From Tardiphaga sp. 709 (GTDB lineage Bacteria > Pseudomonadota > Alphaproteobacteria > Rhizobiales > Xanthobacteraceae): a stretch of 64,000 bases of DNA. This document shows positions 15,351-23,252 of the stretch, one piece after another. Below the pieces are notes generated by a model. The model saw only the letters and a list, made by a program, of their open reading frames with translations. It was not told the DNA's origin and ran no database searches. A program made the translations under genes and the position numbers. The stretch covers positions 1,178,001 to 1,242,000 of the forward strand of contig NZ_CP135529.1 in assembly GCF_032401055.1 (NCBI RefSeq). The letters are read 5' to 3'. How positions within the stretch are numbered: the stretch's first letter is position 1; every line of letters starts with the position of its first letter.

Positions 15351-15845
15351 ATGGCTCCGAAATATCACCCTACGCCCCTATCGGGAGGCGACCGAAAAGC
15401 TCTGAGCAAAGAGCTCCGAAAAGCGCGTGGGATGACTTCCATCCTGGCTACTCAGTCCGACGAGATGCGGTCCAAAGGTGACGCGCTGATCAAGCAAGCC
15501 GACCGACTTCTCTGCGAAAGCTGGAACGAACGGATGTGGGCGGATGGCGAACCGATTGACCCTTCTCCTACAGTCGATCAGGCCGTCAACGGCGGATTCC
15601 TCTGGCTGGAGATTGAATGCTCGCGGTGCAAGACGCCAAACAATATCGACCTCGCTGCGCTACGATGTCCGCCGACCACCTTCGTCCACGACCTTTCAAG
15701 CCGCTTGCGTTGCCAGAAATGCGCTAGGGCGGGGGAAGCGGTCGGACGCGACTTCAAGCCCGCCGCGCGACGAGAACAAACACTGAAAATGGAATTGCTT
15801 ACAGGATTGCTTACAAGCTCGACCCCGTCAGGGGAAATTCGCTAG
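15351..15845 (+). CDS. Hypothetical zinc-ribbon-like protein
   Basis: This 164-residue protein has a helical N-terminal half (RKALSKELRKARGMTSIL). A C-terminal zinc-ribbon-like domain follows, with IECSRCKTPNNIDLAALRC and LRCQKCARAG (two CxxC pairs). No enzymatic motif is visible. Its stop codon ends at 15845, two bases into the right att repeat, so its C-terminus is set by the island boundary. The function is unknown. Confidence 0.6.
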   Translation: MAPKYHPTPLSGGDRKALSKELRKARGMTSILATQSDEMRSKGDALIKQADRLLCESWNERMWADGEPIDPSPTVDQAVNGGFLWLEIECSRCKTPNNIDLAALRCPPTTFVHDLSSRLRCQKCARAGEAVGRDFKPAARREQTLKMELLTGLLTSSTPSGEIR

Positions 15846-15912
15846 CGATTTGAAAATGGTGGGGGAAGAAGGACTCGAACCTTCGAAGTCATAAGACGGC
15901 TGATTTACAGTC
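15844..15912. repeat. att direct repeat, right (within tRNA-Tyr)
   Basis: This copy is identical to 12035-12103. It covers 13 bases downstream of the tRNA plus the tRNA-Tyr 3' half. With the left copy it marks the integration target. Confidence 0.85.
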
Positions 15913-15942
15913 AGCTCCCTTTGCCACTCGGGACACTCCCCC
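15857..15942 (-). tRNA. tRNA-Tyr (GTA)
   Basis: This 86-nt tRNA has a long variable arm, as tRNA-Tyr does. The acceptor stem is GGGGGAG paired with TTCCCCC, anticodon loop CTGTAAA gives GTA, the T-arm is GGTTCGAGTCC, and CCA is encoded (15857-15859). The 5' half lies outside the integrated island and the 3' half is the recombination target. Confidence 0.95.
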
Positions 15943-16186
15943 GCCTGACGCCATCGGACCAAGCCAACAAGACCTTGGCCCAACACGGCAGTCCCACCAA
16001 ATCAGTGGCTGGACGGCCATGGATGACGTTAAAACGCGCGCCCGTAAACGGGCTCCCGGTTGGCGCGTTTATGACGGAAGCCATGGGGCAAAGTCAACCG
16101 ATCCGGGCAGGAATATCCGCCCTCTCCGAACCTCTTTCCGGGGCCCCAAATTGCCATTATTCGGTCCGCGTGAGACAAGCCGTGCC

Positions 16187-17053
16187 ATGAGCGATCGAGA
16201 GCGAAAACAGCGATTCCAGCGCGGCCCTGACAAGGGGCGCGACGACCACGGCGGCCAAAGCCGCGACAAAACCCGTGATCAGGGCCGGGATCATGGAAGG
16301 CGCCCACCCCGCCGGGGCCGGGAATCCGGCGGTGGCGATGGTCCGGCCATCCTTTATGGCTGGCATACCGTCACCATGGCGCTGGCCAATCCGCAGCGGG
16401 TCATCCGCAGGCTGATTCTGACCGAAAACGCCGCCCGGCGCCTCGGGGAGGAGAAAATCGACACCCGCGTGGCGCCGATCCTGGTCCGTCCGGACGAGAT
16501 CGACCGCCGGCTGGGACCCGACGCCGTGCATCAGGGCCTGCTGGCCGAGGTCGAGCCGCTGGAATCGCCGGATCTCGACAGCCTGTCCCAGGACGGCATC
16601 GTGCTGGTGCTCGACCAGATCACCGATCCGCATAATGTCGGCGCCATCCTGCGCTCGGCCGCGGCCTTTGCGGTCAAGGCGATCATCACCACGGCCCGGC
16701 ACAGCCCGGAAGCCACCGGTGTCCTCGCGAAATCCGCCTCGGGCGCACTGGAACTGGTGCCGATGATCACGGTGCCCAATCTGGCGCGGGCGCTGAATGA
16801 ATTGAACGACCTCGGTTTCATGACCGTCGGTCTCGACAGCGAGGGAACCGAGAACATCAGCGCGATCCCGCTGCAACAGCCGCTGGCGCTGGTGCTCGGC
16901 GCCGAAGGCAGCGGATTGCGACGGCTGACGCGAGAGACCTGCAGCGTCGTCGCGCGGCTCGACATGCCCGGCGAGATCAAGAGCCTCAACGTGTCGAACG
17001 CCGCCGTGCTTGCGCTCTATGTCGGCGCCAGCAAGCTCGGCTTGATGGGCTAG
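16187..17053 (+). CDS. rlmB: 23S rRNA (guanosine-2'-O-)-methyltransferase RlmB / TrmH family
   Basis: The 288-residue protein begins at ATG 16187 with a basic, disordered tail (residues 1-50). The SpoU substrate-binding domain (ILYGWHTVTMALAN) follows. The SPOUT knot has its three motifs: DPHNVGAILRSAAAF, LVLGAEGSGLRRLT and DMPGEIKSLNVSNAAVLALY. It methylates the ribose of a conserved 23S rRNA guanosine, or another rRNA/tRNA site in close relatives. It stands alone between tRNA-Tyr and a strong terminator. Confidence 0.92.
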   Translation: MSDRERKQRFQRGPDKGRDDHGGQSRDKTRDQGRDHGRRPPRRGRESGGGDGPAILYGWHTVTMALANPQRVIRRLILTENAARRLGEEKIDTRVAPILVRPDEIDRRLGPDAVHQGLLAEVEPLESPDLDSLSQDGIVLVLDQITDPHNVGAILRSAAAFAVKAIITTARHSPEATGVLAKSASGALELVPMITVPNLARALNELNDLGFMTVGLDSEGTENISAIPLQQPLALVLGAEGSGLRRLTRETCSVVARLDMPGEIKSLNVSNAAVLALYVGASKLGLMG

Positions 17054-17084
17054 ATCCGCAGGCAACACAGCAGGCAACAAAAAA

Positions 17085-17110
17085 GCCCGCTCGCATCGCT
17101 GCGAGCGGGC
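17085..17110. terminator. Bidirectional rho-independent terminator
   Basis: A 10-bp stem GCCCGCTCGC / GCGAGCGGGC with loop ATCGCT is flanked by A6 on the left and T5 on the right. It can end rlmB on the plus strand and the convergent exported-protein gene on the minus strand. Confidence 0.9.
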
Positions 17111-17143
17111 TTTTTCTTTGCGTTCAGATCAGTGCCGATCAGA

Positions 17144-17794
17144 TCAGTACGAGCGGCGATGCTGCTGCGGCTGATGATAACCACGCTGCGGCCCTGCGGC
17201 GCGCGGCGCATACATCACCTTCGGCGCGCCATAGCGATGCGCCTGATGATAACCGGTGCGCGACACGTAGCTGCGCTGCGTAGTGCCGTAACGCGTGCGC
17301 GGCTGCATGCTGTAGCCGTAACGATAGCTCGGGCGCGCACGATACTGGCTGCGCGACGGATAGCTGTAGATCGCCGGCGCGCGATATGCCGGACCATAGG
17401 AGTAGTTCACCGGATTGGCATAGGGGCCGCCGTAATAGCCACGGCGATAGCCGGAGCCGTAACCCTGGCCATAGCCGCGCCAGCCGATCGCGGTCTCCTG
17501 ATAGGTCGGGACCGGCGCGAACATGCCCGGGCCGCTGAAGGTCGGGCCCTGGTTGGCGTAATAATACTGACGCGTCACCGGCGTCGGATCGGGCAGCCGC
17601 TCATAGGCGGCCACGCCGGCATAGCCGTAACCGGCGCTATAGCTCTGGCCGCAGGGGCTGACATAGGCCTGACCGCAAGGCGAGCAGCCGCCTGAGGTGA
17701 ACAGGCCGCCTCCGCAAGCCATGGCAGGCGCGGCGCCGGCCGTGGCGGTGACAACGGCAAACGCCGCAACCCATTTCGAAATCACGTTACGCAT
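17144..17794 (-). CDS. Exported Tyr/Gly/Arg-rich low-complexity protein
   Basis: The 216-residue protein has a signal peptide ending at PAMA-CG near residue 26. A short cysteine-containing segment follows (SGGCSPCGQAYVSPCGQ). The rest is tyrosine, arginine, glycine and proline rich (GYGSGYRRGYYGGPY, RARPSYRYGYS). Such proteins are common on rhizobial cell surfaces, but this one has no assigned function. The cysteine near the cleavage site is not in a convincing lipobox. Confidence 0.65.
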   Translation of the reverse strand: MRNVISKWVAAFAVVTATAGAAPAMACGGGLFTSGGCSPCGQAYVSPCGQSYSAGYGYAGVAAYERLPDPTPVTRQYYYANQGPTFSGPGMFAPVPTYQETAIGWRGYGQGYGSGYRRGYYGGPYANPVNYSYGPAYRAPAIYSYPSRSQYRARPSYRYGYSMQPRTRYGTTQRSYVSRTGYHQAHRYGAPKVMYAPRAAGPQRGYHQPQQHRRSY

Positions 17795-17844
17795 GAATAC
17801 TCTCTCCTGTCGGGTGTCTTTTTTTGGTGTTGGTGATTGATCGG

Positions 17845-18270
17845 TCAGCGCCGGAATTCCGGCGGTGCGACGATGACGTCAGGTGGATTGAACGGCACTT
17901 CATTTTGCCGCCCCATCGGTGCGGATTTCGCCGACCAGTGCTCGTGGAAGCTCTCGGCCGGCTGTGGCAATTTGCGATTGGCCGGCGGCTCGATCTCGAG
18001 ACGCCCGTAGCCGGGCTTGTGACCGAGGCTTGGATAGTAGTGGCCGACATTCGGCACCGGATCGACGTAACGACCGCCATAAACGGTCGGCTGAATATGA
18101 ATGCCGCGATCAAGGCCCCAGTCGCCTTCGATCACGCGATACGACGCGTCGACGCCGTTGATGATGATCGGCACGCCGGGACGACCGGGCACGACGATGT
18201 TGAAACCATCGGCGGCTGCGGCCGGAAGCGTGGTCGCGATCACGAAAAGCAGTGCTGAAAGGGTTCGCAT
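17845..18270 (-). CDS. Exported protein of unknown function
   Basis: This 141-residue product from ATG 18270 has AGGAC upstream at proper spacing. It has a signal peptide ending at AAA-DG and a mature part rich in Gly, Pro and Tyr (NIVVPGRPGVPIIINGVDAS). The C-terminus is VAPPEFRR. It may be a conserved envelope protein next to the other exported low-complexity proteins. No domain is recognised. Confidence 0.6.
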   Translation of the reverse strand: MRTLSALLFVIATTLPAAAADGFNIVVPGRPGVPIIINGVDASYRVIEGDWGLDRGIHIQPTVYGGRYVDPVPNVGHYYPSLGHKPGYGRLEIEPPANRKLPQPAESFHEHWSAKSAPMGRQNEVPFNPPDVIVAPPEFRR

Positions 18271-18554
18271 GGCCATGTCCTGCATCTCGGCGGTACGATA
18301 TTCGAACGCCTGGCAGGATGGGTTAAGGGCGCGGTCTAAACTGCCGGTAAGCCTAACGCGCAAGCATCAGGCGAAGTTCAAATGCGCGGGATCGCAGCGT
18401 GGATTCGTTAACACAACGGGCTCGCCTTGCGATCTGATCCCAGTAGAAAGGCGTCAAGCGCGCGCCGCGCGCATCTTGCGCATCGCCGTCGCAACGTGAT
18501 CTGATCCCTTCAGCCGTCGCAGACATCTGCAATCGTCATGTCCGGAGAGCCCCG

Positions 18555-18818
18555 ATGAAGTTTCTCAGTGCAGCCATCATCCTGTCGACGCTGGTCGCGA
18601 CCCCTGCTTTCGCGCGGCACTGGAAACATCATCACAGCGCCGAGACCTTCGTCTTTGCCGCACCCGGCCAGCCCTACCGGATCCAGTTCGGGCACAATTA
18701 CGGTCCGGGTCTGCAGCCGGGCACCTTCGCCTATTACGACGGTCCCCTCGCCGCCCGCTGCAAGCAATCGGCCGCGGCCTATCGCGGCCAGGACGGCCGG
18801 GCGTATCCCTGCTTCTGA
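18555..18818 (+). CDS. Small exported protein
   Basis: This 87-residue protein has a signal peptide ending at AFA-RH. The mature part begins with a His cluster (HWKHHH) and continues FVFAAPGQPYRIQFGHNYGP. It has two cysteines near the C-terminus (RCKQSAAAYRGQDGRAYPCF) that may form a disulfide. CCGGAGAG precedes the ATG. Its function is unknown. Confidence 0.6.
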   Translation: MKFLSAAIILSTLVATPAFARHWKHHHSAETFVFAAPGQPYRIQFGHNYGPGLQPGTFAYYDGPLAARCKQSAAAYRGQDGRAYPCF

Positions 18819-18911
18819 CCGAGGTTCCATGGGCCGGTTGACGGGTGGGCAGATTGGCCACTGCGATCGAACTATTCAACCTCCGCCGCGTTGCAGCGTC
18901 GGAGGTGGCAC

Positions 18912-19115
18912 ATGCCCTACGCGCTATTCGAAGACGACCAGAAGCTCAGCGAGGAATTCCCGACCGAGGAGGACGTCTGGCAACATGCCGACGAAGCCGG
19001 ACTCGTTGATGTTGTGGACGGCAAGACGGTGCTGGAGGACGGCTACACTATTCAGCCGTGCAGCACCGAAGAGGACACGGGCAAGCCGATCGCGGTACCG
19101 CCAGCAGTGACCTAG
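18912..19115 (+). CDS. Small acidic protein
   Basis: This 67-residue cytosolic protein from ATG 18912 has GGAGG upstream. The sequence is strongly acidic (PYALFEDDQKLSEEFPTEED, then VVDGKTVLEDGYTIQPC). Short acidic proteins of this type are widespread in Bradyrhizobium, by recollection. No function is known. Confidence 0.55.
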   Translation: MPYALFEDDQKLSEEFPTEEDVWQHADEAGLVDVVDGKTVLEDGYTIQPCSTEEDTGKPIAVPPAVT

Positions 19116-19124
19116 GAACGACTC

Positions 19125-19346
19125 TCACAGGTTTTGGTTGGAAGACTGAGCGTCCTGAGCGCAGGATGGACGTTCCGAAAGTCCTGCCACCTCTCTAAGG
19201 GTGGTGGGGCTTTTGCTGTCGTAGCCATTGGTATGCAGTAGCCGCACAAACTCATCCATGGACGCGTTCAGTCGCCTGGCGCGCTCTTCAGATTCGGGCG
19301 TTGAGGTGCTGCCGAAAAGCCGGTTGATGGATTCGCGAAAAGTCAT
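19125..19346 (-). CDS. Hypothetical small protein
   Basis: ATG 19346 is preferred over 19364 because AAGGGGAA lies at the right distance, giving 73 residues. The product is polar (TFRESINRLFGSTSTPESEE, and a helix ARRLNASMDEFVRLLHTNGY). No family is recognised. Confidence 0.45.
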   Translation of the reverse strand: MTFRESINRLFGSTSTPESEERARRLNASMDEFVRLLHTNGYDSKSPTTLREVAGLSERPSCAQDAQSSNQNL

Positions 19347-19498
19347 GCGATTCCCCTTACTCATTGAGAAGCGCGCTTAGGTCGCGCGAACGGCAAAATG
19401 GTTCAATTCGCCGCGGGGCTTATTCAACAGTTTAACACACACTCCGCTTGACGGCGAATCACATGAAGGATTCTCTATCCCCGTTCAGGGAGGCGGAG

Positions 19499-19642
19499 AT
19501 GGAAGACCACTTCACTCACCAGTATTTCAGCCGGCAGTGCTTCGAGCGACATCACGCACGCGAGGTTTTGGAGCGCGCCCTCTGCGCAGGCGCCCTACTC
19601 TTCGGCCTGACGGCCTCGGTCGCAGCCTGTCTGTTTATTTGA
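19499..19642 (+). CDS. Small single-span membrane protein
   Basis: GGGAGGCGGAG immediately precedes ATG 19499, a strong ribosome-binding site. The 47-residue product has a polar N-terminus (EDHFTHQYFSRQCFERHH) and one C-terminal membrane span (ALCAGALLFGLTASVAACLF). The function is unknown. Confidence 0.5.
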   Translation: MEDHFTHQYFSRQCFERHHAREVLERALCAGALLFGLTASVAACLFI

Positions 19643-19815
19643 CGCCCGTTCGCCTTCGGCGAACCTCCCACAGCCAGCCGCCCAAAGGCGTCAGCAGGTC
19701 GCTTGGAGACGCATTGGCGCTGATACGACAACGGAGCCAGATTCTGCACTGTCTCCGTTAGGCTTAACCCGCTGACACGCTTGCACTAACGTCGCTCGAT
19801 CTAAATGATGACGCC

Positions 19816-20127
19816 ATGAGTTGGGTCGAAGAGCGCGATCGTTTAATCGCGGAGACATTGGCATTTGTAAAAGAGGTCTCGGGCAACCAACCCGAGCTGG
19901 CCGCGAAACTGACCGTTGCGGTAGATGCCGAGATGAAAGCTGCTGAAAATCCGAAGCAGATCGTCCCGGAACCCGCGCAGCCGATGAAGCTGACTGATCT
20001 CCGGGAAGACATCCGAAATCGCGTGGCATCATTCAAGGCACGGCAGCAGGAAATGCAGGACAAGCGGGAGGCCGATTATCAGGAGGTCATCGCAAAAGTC
20101 CGGGCTACCCTGGAACAACGTTCATAG
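19816..20127 (+). CDS. Hypothetical helical protein
   Basis: The 103-residue soluble protein is almost entirely charged helix (WVEERDRLIAETLAFVKEV, then LREDIRNRVASFKARQQEMQ), with a proline break in the middle. It may form a coiled coil. No family is recognised. It lies upstream of, and convergent to, the tRNA-Thr gene. Confidence 0.5.
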   Translation: MSWVEERDRLIAETLAFVKEVSGNQPELAAKLTVAVDAEMKAAENPKQIVPEPAQPMKLTDLREDIRNRVASFKARQQEMQDKREADYQEVIAKVRATLEQRS

Positions 20128-20188
20128 GTCTAACCCACCGATGGCGAGTCGGTGCGAAAAGACCGTTTTGGCCAAGTTATTGAAATGG

Positions 20189-20263
20189 TGGTGCCGGTTG
20201 AGAGGATTGAACTCCCGACCTTCGGTTTACAAAACCGCTGCTCTACCGCTGAGCTAAACCGGC
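20189..20263 (-). tRNA. tRNA-Thr (TGT)
   Basis: This 75-nt tRNA has acceptor GCCGGTT / AACCGGC, D-arm AGCTCAGCGGTAGAGC, anticodon loop TTTGTAA (TGT), T-arm GGGAGTTCAATCC and an encoded CCA. The 27-43 pair of the anticodon stem looks mismatched. Confidence 0.92.
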
Positions 20264-20400
20264 AACAGGATCAATGGGTTAATTGATTACCCAAGATCGA
20301 GATGAGACGTCCGGATCAGTCGCCTGCCCGCGTCGCGCAGTCAGATATCAGAGTTGCCCGGCAAGGGCTACTCCCGCGCGCGCCAAACCGGCGCACGCGC

Positions 20401-20508
20401 TCACAGCCACGCGTAAAGCAGCAGCAGATTGACCGCACAGGCGGCCATCAGGGCGACCGTGAGCGCCACCTGCACCCCGTCGCTGCGGATATTGTCGATC
20501 ATTCTCAT
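20401..20508 (-). CDS. Possible 35-residue membrane peptide
   Basis: A short frame from ATG 20508 to TGA at 20401 encodes a polar start (MRMIDNIRSDG) and one membrane span (VQVALTVALMAACAVNLLLL, then YAWL). The amphipathic plan is typical of small membrane proteins. The ribosome-binding site is weak, so it may also be chance. Confidence 0.35.
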   Translation of the reverse strand: MRMIDNIRSDGVQVALTVALMAACAVNLLLLYAWL

Positions 20509-20640
20509 CGCCCGACAACCATCAAGCGATTCTGGCAAGGGAGTCTCGAACCTTATTTTTCCCCGGATTCAGGACTCGTTTACTTTCGATTCCTGGGTCC
20601 GAGGGCAGCGGAGAGCTCGACTGTCTACTGCCCCGCGCTC

Positions 20641-20818
20641 GTCATTCCTGGGCGCGGTCTCGGCGTAGCCGAGAGAGCGAGCCTCAGCCACTCCACTTGG
20701 AGTGGCGGGGAATCCCGGTATGTTTTGCGCTGAACAGGTCAGGATTCCGGGCTCGGTCCCGTCGCCTGCGGCGCCGGCCGCGCCCCAGGCAAACCAATTG
20801 GTTTGCCTGGGAATGACG
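20641..20818. repeat. GTCATTCC palindromic repeat (copy 1)
   Basis: The block begins GTCATTCCTGGGCGCGG and ends GCCTGGGAATGAC. Inside are further inverted repeats (CCACTCC-ACTT-GGAGTGG, CAAACCAATTGGTTTG). The same type of block occurs at 56007-56128. It looks like an extragenic palindromic (REP/BIME-like) repeat. With the downstream promoter block it forms a larger unit. Confidence 0.7.
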
Positions 20819-20842
20819 GTGTGGGGCGGCAAGACAGCACTT

Positions 20843-20890
20843 AAACATTTTTTCCTATCCCGTTGACAACATCCCCATCAGGTTTATATT
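20843..20890 (+). promoter_or_regulatory. Near-consensus sigma70 promoter inside a dispersed repeat
   Basis: The conserved 14-mer AAACATTTTTTCCT (20843) is followed by TTGACA (20863-20868), a 16-bp spacer and TATATT (20885-20890). The same order recurs on the minus strand at 55981-55932. No convincing open reading frame follows directly, so the transcript may be non-coding. Confidence 0.6.
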
Positions 20891-21445
20891 CTCTTCCGTC
20901 CTGCCCCACCGAGAGGGGCGATCGCGATCGTCACGTTCGCGGGGCAGGATGCGGTGGACGCCGGAGATGCGGCGTCACGCGGTTCATGGGTGACGTCTGT
21001 CTTCGGGCAGGACGGATCTGCGCCAGCACTGCCACTGGCAAGGAGACGGCCGAGTTTGGGATGGAAAGAAGCCTGGACAGTGTGACGGACGACCAAAGTC
21101 AAAACGTGTCCGGCCTATTCGCTTGAGGCTCCCTTCCCATCGCCTTGGGACTTTGATTCGGTGATCGGATCGTTCGCTGAGGCAAAGTGCAAGCAACCGA
21201 AAAAACACCGCAGGCGGAACGTCGGGCACTTGCTCGGCGCCTCCGAAAGTCCTGATGCATTATCCTTGCGGAAGACCGCATCGCATCAGGCCCAAGGGTG
21301 CAACGGGCACCCGGCGTTCCGCACGCCCTCTTGATGGAGGGGTGGAATGCGAAACACGACGGCGCCCCCGCGCCGCAAATAATGGGGGCGATGACGCATG
21401 CCTGAAGCACCGTGGCTGTTTGACAGTTGAATCGGACGCAACGTG
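20891..21445 (+). other. Long non-coding stretch behind a strong promoter, probably a dispersed repeat
   Basis: About 550 bp without a believable gene follow the promoter at 20863. The only longer plus-strand frame (to 21126) starts inside the promoter and has no domain. Recognisable pieces are CCACCGAGAGGGGCGATCGC at the 5' end and GCACCCGGCGTTCCGC near 21307. From memory, similar sequences recur many times in Bradyrhizobium genomes. Structured RNA or a decayed repeat are both possible. Confidence 0.4.
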
Positions 21446-21472
21446 ACGCTCCGTCGTCACTCCACACTCCGC

Positions 21473-21559
21473 CGTCATGCCCGGCGAATGCCGGGTATCC
21501 ACGCCTTGGCTACAAGAGACGTCAGACGTGGATGGCCGGGACAAGCCCGGCCATGACGT
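21473..21559. repeat. GTCATGCCCGGC palindromic repeat
   Basis: The block starts GTCATGCCCGGCGAATGCCGGG and ends GGATGGCCGGGACAAGCCCGG plus CCATGAC. It consists of two GC-rich hairpins in inverted array. A partial third unit (GCCCGGCCATGACG) follows near 21600. The same type is present at 28728-28834. It looks like a REP-type extragenic element. Confidence 0.7.
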
Positions 21560-21687
21560 GGTGATAGACCTGAGAGCATCGCGAAGCTCGCTTCCCGCCG
21601 CCCGGCCATGACGACTGAGAGCGTTACGCGAGATCACAGGATGGGGTGAGCGCAGGCGCAAGCATGCTCACACATCGGCAAACAAAA

Positions 21688-21710
21688 AAGGCCGGCGTGA
21701 TGCCGGCCTT
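21688..21710 (-). terminator. Terminator of the outer membrane protein gene
   Basis: AAGGCCGGC-GTGAT-GCCGGCCTT is a 9-bp stem. Read on the minus strand it is followed by a T-run (complement of the A6 at 21684-21689). It lies 33 bp behind the omp stop codon. Confidence 0.85.
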
Positions 21711-21742
21711 TCCGTCAAAGATCGAATTCGCGTCGTACTTGC

Positions 21743-22462
21743 TCAGTACTTGGCGACCACCGGGCCACCCCAGCCGAAGCGATAGTTCAGGCCGGCCTTG
21801 ATGGTGTGCTCGTCGTTGTTGAAGCTCGTCGAGCCGCCAGGAATGGCCGTCGAGGTGATCGTGGTGTTGCCGAAGTTATAGTACTGATATTCGACCTTGC
21901 CCGACCAGTTCGGCGAGAACATGTATTCGAGACCGCCACCGACCGTGTAGCCGTCCTTCTTGTTGCCATCGATGACCGCAACCGCGGGAGCCACAGCGGC
22001 GATGGTCAGATTGTTGTTATCCTTCCAGGCGTAACCGCCCTTGGCGTAGAGCAGTGCCGGACCCCAGGTGTAACCGAGACGACCGGTGACCGAGCCGAGC
22101 TGATCGTTACCGCCGCCCGTGATGGTCGTGCCATTCGGGAAGACGAGGCTAGTATTGCTGCTCGCCAGCCAGCTGTACTGGGCTTCGACACCGACCACCC
22201 AGTTGGTGGCGAACTGATAGTCGAAGCCACCCTGCACACCGCCCATGAAGCGGCCGCTATCGCCGACGAGGCTGTTGCTGTCACCGAAAGCGCCGCCGAG
22301 ATGGCCGCCGATGTAGAAACCGGTCCAATTGTAGACCAAAGCCGGCGCCGTATAGGCCGGGGCCTTGGTATAGGTCCGCGCCGGAAGGTCGGCAGCGAAG
22401 GCTGAAGACGAGATCGCGGCCACGGCAACAATGGCCGACGCGCTGAGCAGAAGCTTCTTCAT
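21743..22462 (-). CDS. Omp31/Opa-like outer membrane beta-barrel protein
   Basis: This 239-residue protein from ATG 22462 has GGGGAAC upstream. The signal peptide ends at AFA-AD. The mature part opens with the typical YNWTGFYIGGHLGGAFG and runs through alternating barrel strands (QGGFDYQFATNWVVGVEAQY, SGKVEYQYYNFG). It ends in aromatic YRFGWGGPVVAKY. It is a small porin-like surface protein common in Hyphomicrobiales, possibly structural. It stands alone with its own terminator. Confidence 0.9.
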   Translation of the reverse strand: MKKLLLSASAIVAVAAISSSAFAADLPARTYTKAPAYTAPALVYNWTGFYIGGHLGGAFGDSNSLVGDSGRFMGGVQGGFDYQFATNWVVGVEAQYSWLASSNTSLVFPNGTTITGGGNDQLGSVTGRLGYTWGPALLYAKGGYAWKDNNNLTIAAVAPAVAVIDGNKKDGYTVGGGLEYMFSPNWSGKVEYQYYNFGNTTITSTAIPGGSTSFNNDEHTIKAGLNYRFGWGGPVVAKY

Positions 22463-22705
22463 GGTTGTTCCCCTGTGTTGCGTAATGACCATCGAAAAAC
22501 AACGTGGCGGCAGTTTGGTTGCTTCACGGCAGGCGTTGCCACATCGATGTTTGCCGACTGCGACAAAGCAGCAACACTTTTGGATTTATTCATTTTCAGG
22601 CGGAGCAGAAGCGCTTTTGGTTCATCGCTCACGCGAACTTGATCGGGTTTTTCAGTGTCATGATACCCCGGAAGCGGGTGCGGCAATCCTGCGGCAGCGT
22701 TGCGA

Positions 22706-23182
22706 TCAATTGAGGGCGACTACGCCGGCATTGATGGTGCTCGCATAGAGCACCCAGCAGAGATACGGAACCAGCAACCAGGCTGCAATCCGGTCCACCT
22801 GCAAAGCCGAAACGATGGTGGCGGCGATGGTGACGACCATCAGCACGATGATCGCGAGGCCGGTGCGGATGCCATGCCAGCCAAAGAATACCGGCGACCA
22901 TGCGGCGTTGAGCGCGAGCTGAATGGCGAATAGAACCATCGCGCGGCTGCGCGGCGCCGACGGCGCGGTTCGGTCCCATAATCGCCAGAACGCGATGGCC
23001 ATCAGGACGTAGAGCGTCGTCCATGCGATCGGGAACACGCCAGGCGGCGGCGTCCAGAATGGTTTGGCGATGCCCGCATACCATCCGGCGATTTCCGGCT
23101 TCGTCGAGAGCGAGCCCACGACGCCGATGCCGAGACAGACCACGAGACAAAGCAGCAAGCGGCCGATGGATTTGATGGGCAT
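22706..23182 (-). CDS. tspO: TspO/MBR family tryptophan-rich sensory protein
   Basis: This 158-residue protein has five membrane spans and TspO signatures: WYAGIAKPFWTPPPGVFPIAW, then LALNAAWSPVFFGWHG, and PYLCWVLYASTINAGVVALN at the C-terminus. TspO binds tetrapyrroles and cholesterol-like ligands. In Rhodobacter it tunes pigment gene expression under oxygen. It is monocistronic here. The name fits by family, the ligand is not known. Confidence 0.93.
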   Translation of the reverse strand: MPIKSIGRLLLCLVVCLGIGVVGSLSTKPEIAGWYAGIAKPFWTPPPGVFPIAWTTLYVLMAIAFWRLWDRTAPSAPRSRAMVLFAIQLALNAAWSPVFFGWHGIRTGLAIIVLMVVTIAATIVSALQVDRIAAWLLVPYLCWVLYASTINAGVVALN

Positions 23183-23252
23183 CGATGCACCGGTTGAGCG
23201 CGCGCAAGAATATCCGACTGCCCGGACGTGAAATGTTCGGACAGCTAACGCG

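Larger units (their letters stand above)
12035..15912. mobile_element. tRNA-Tyr-integrated island (about 3.8 kb)
   Basis: An exact 69-bp direct repeat (12035-12103 and 15844-15912) covers the 3' half of tRNA-Tyr plus 13 bases downstream of its CCA. The right copy belongs to the complete tRNA and the left copy is a fragment. This is the footprint of tyrosine-recombinase integration into a tRNA 3' end. No integrase, relaxase or phage gene lies inside, only small unknown genes and a TMEM175-like channel. The element is therefore a decayed island or one mobilised in trans. Confidence 0.75.

Noticed and set aside
20863-21126. Protein-coding gene inside the promoter repeat
   Set aside because: The start codon falls inside the -35 element, the sequence has no domain, and the same module at 55.5 kb does not conserve the frame.
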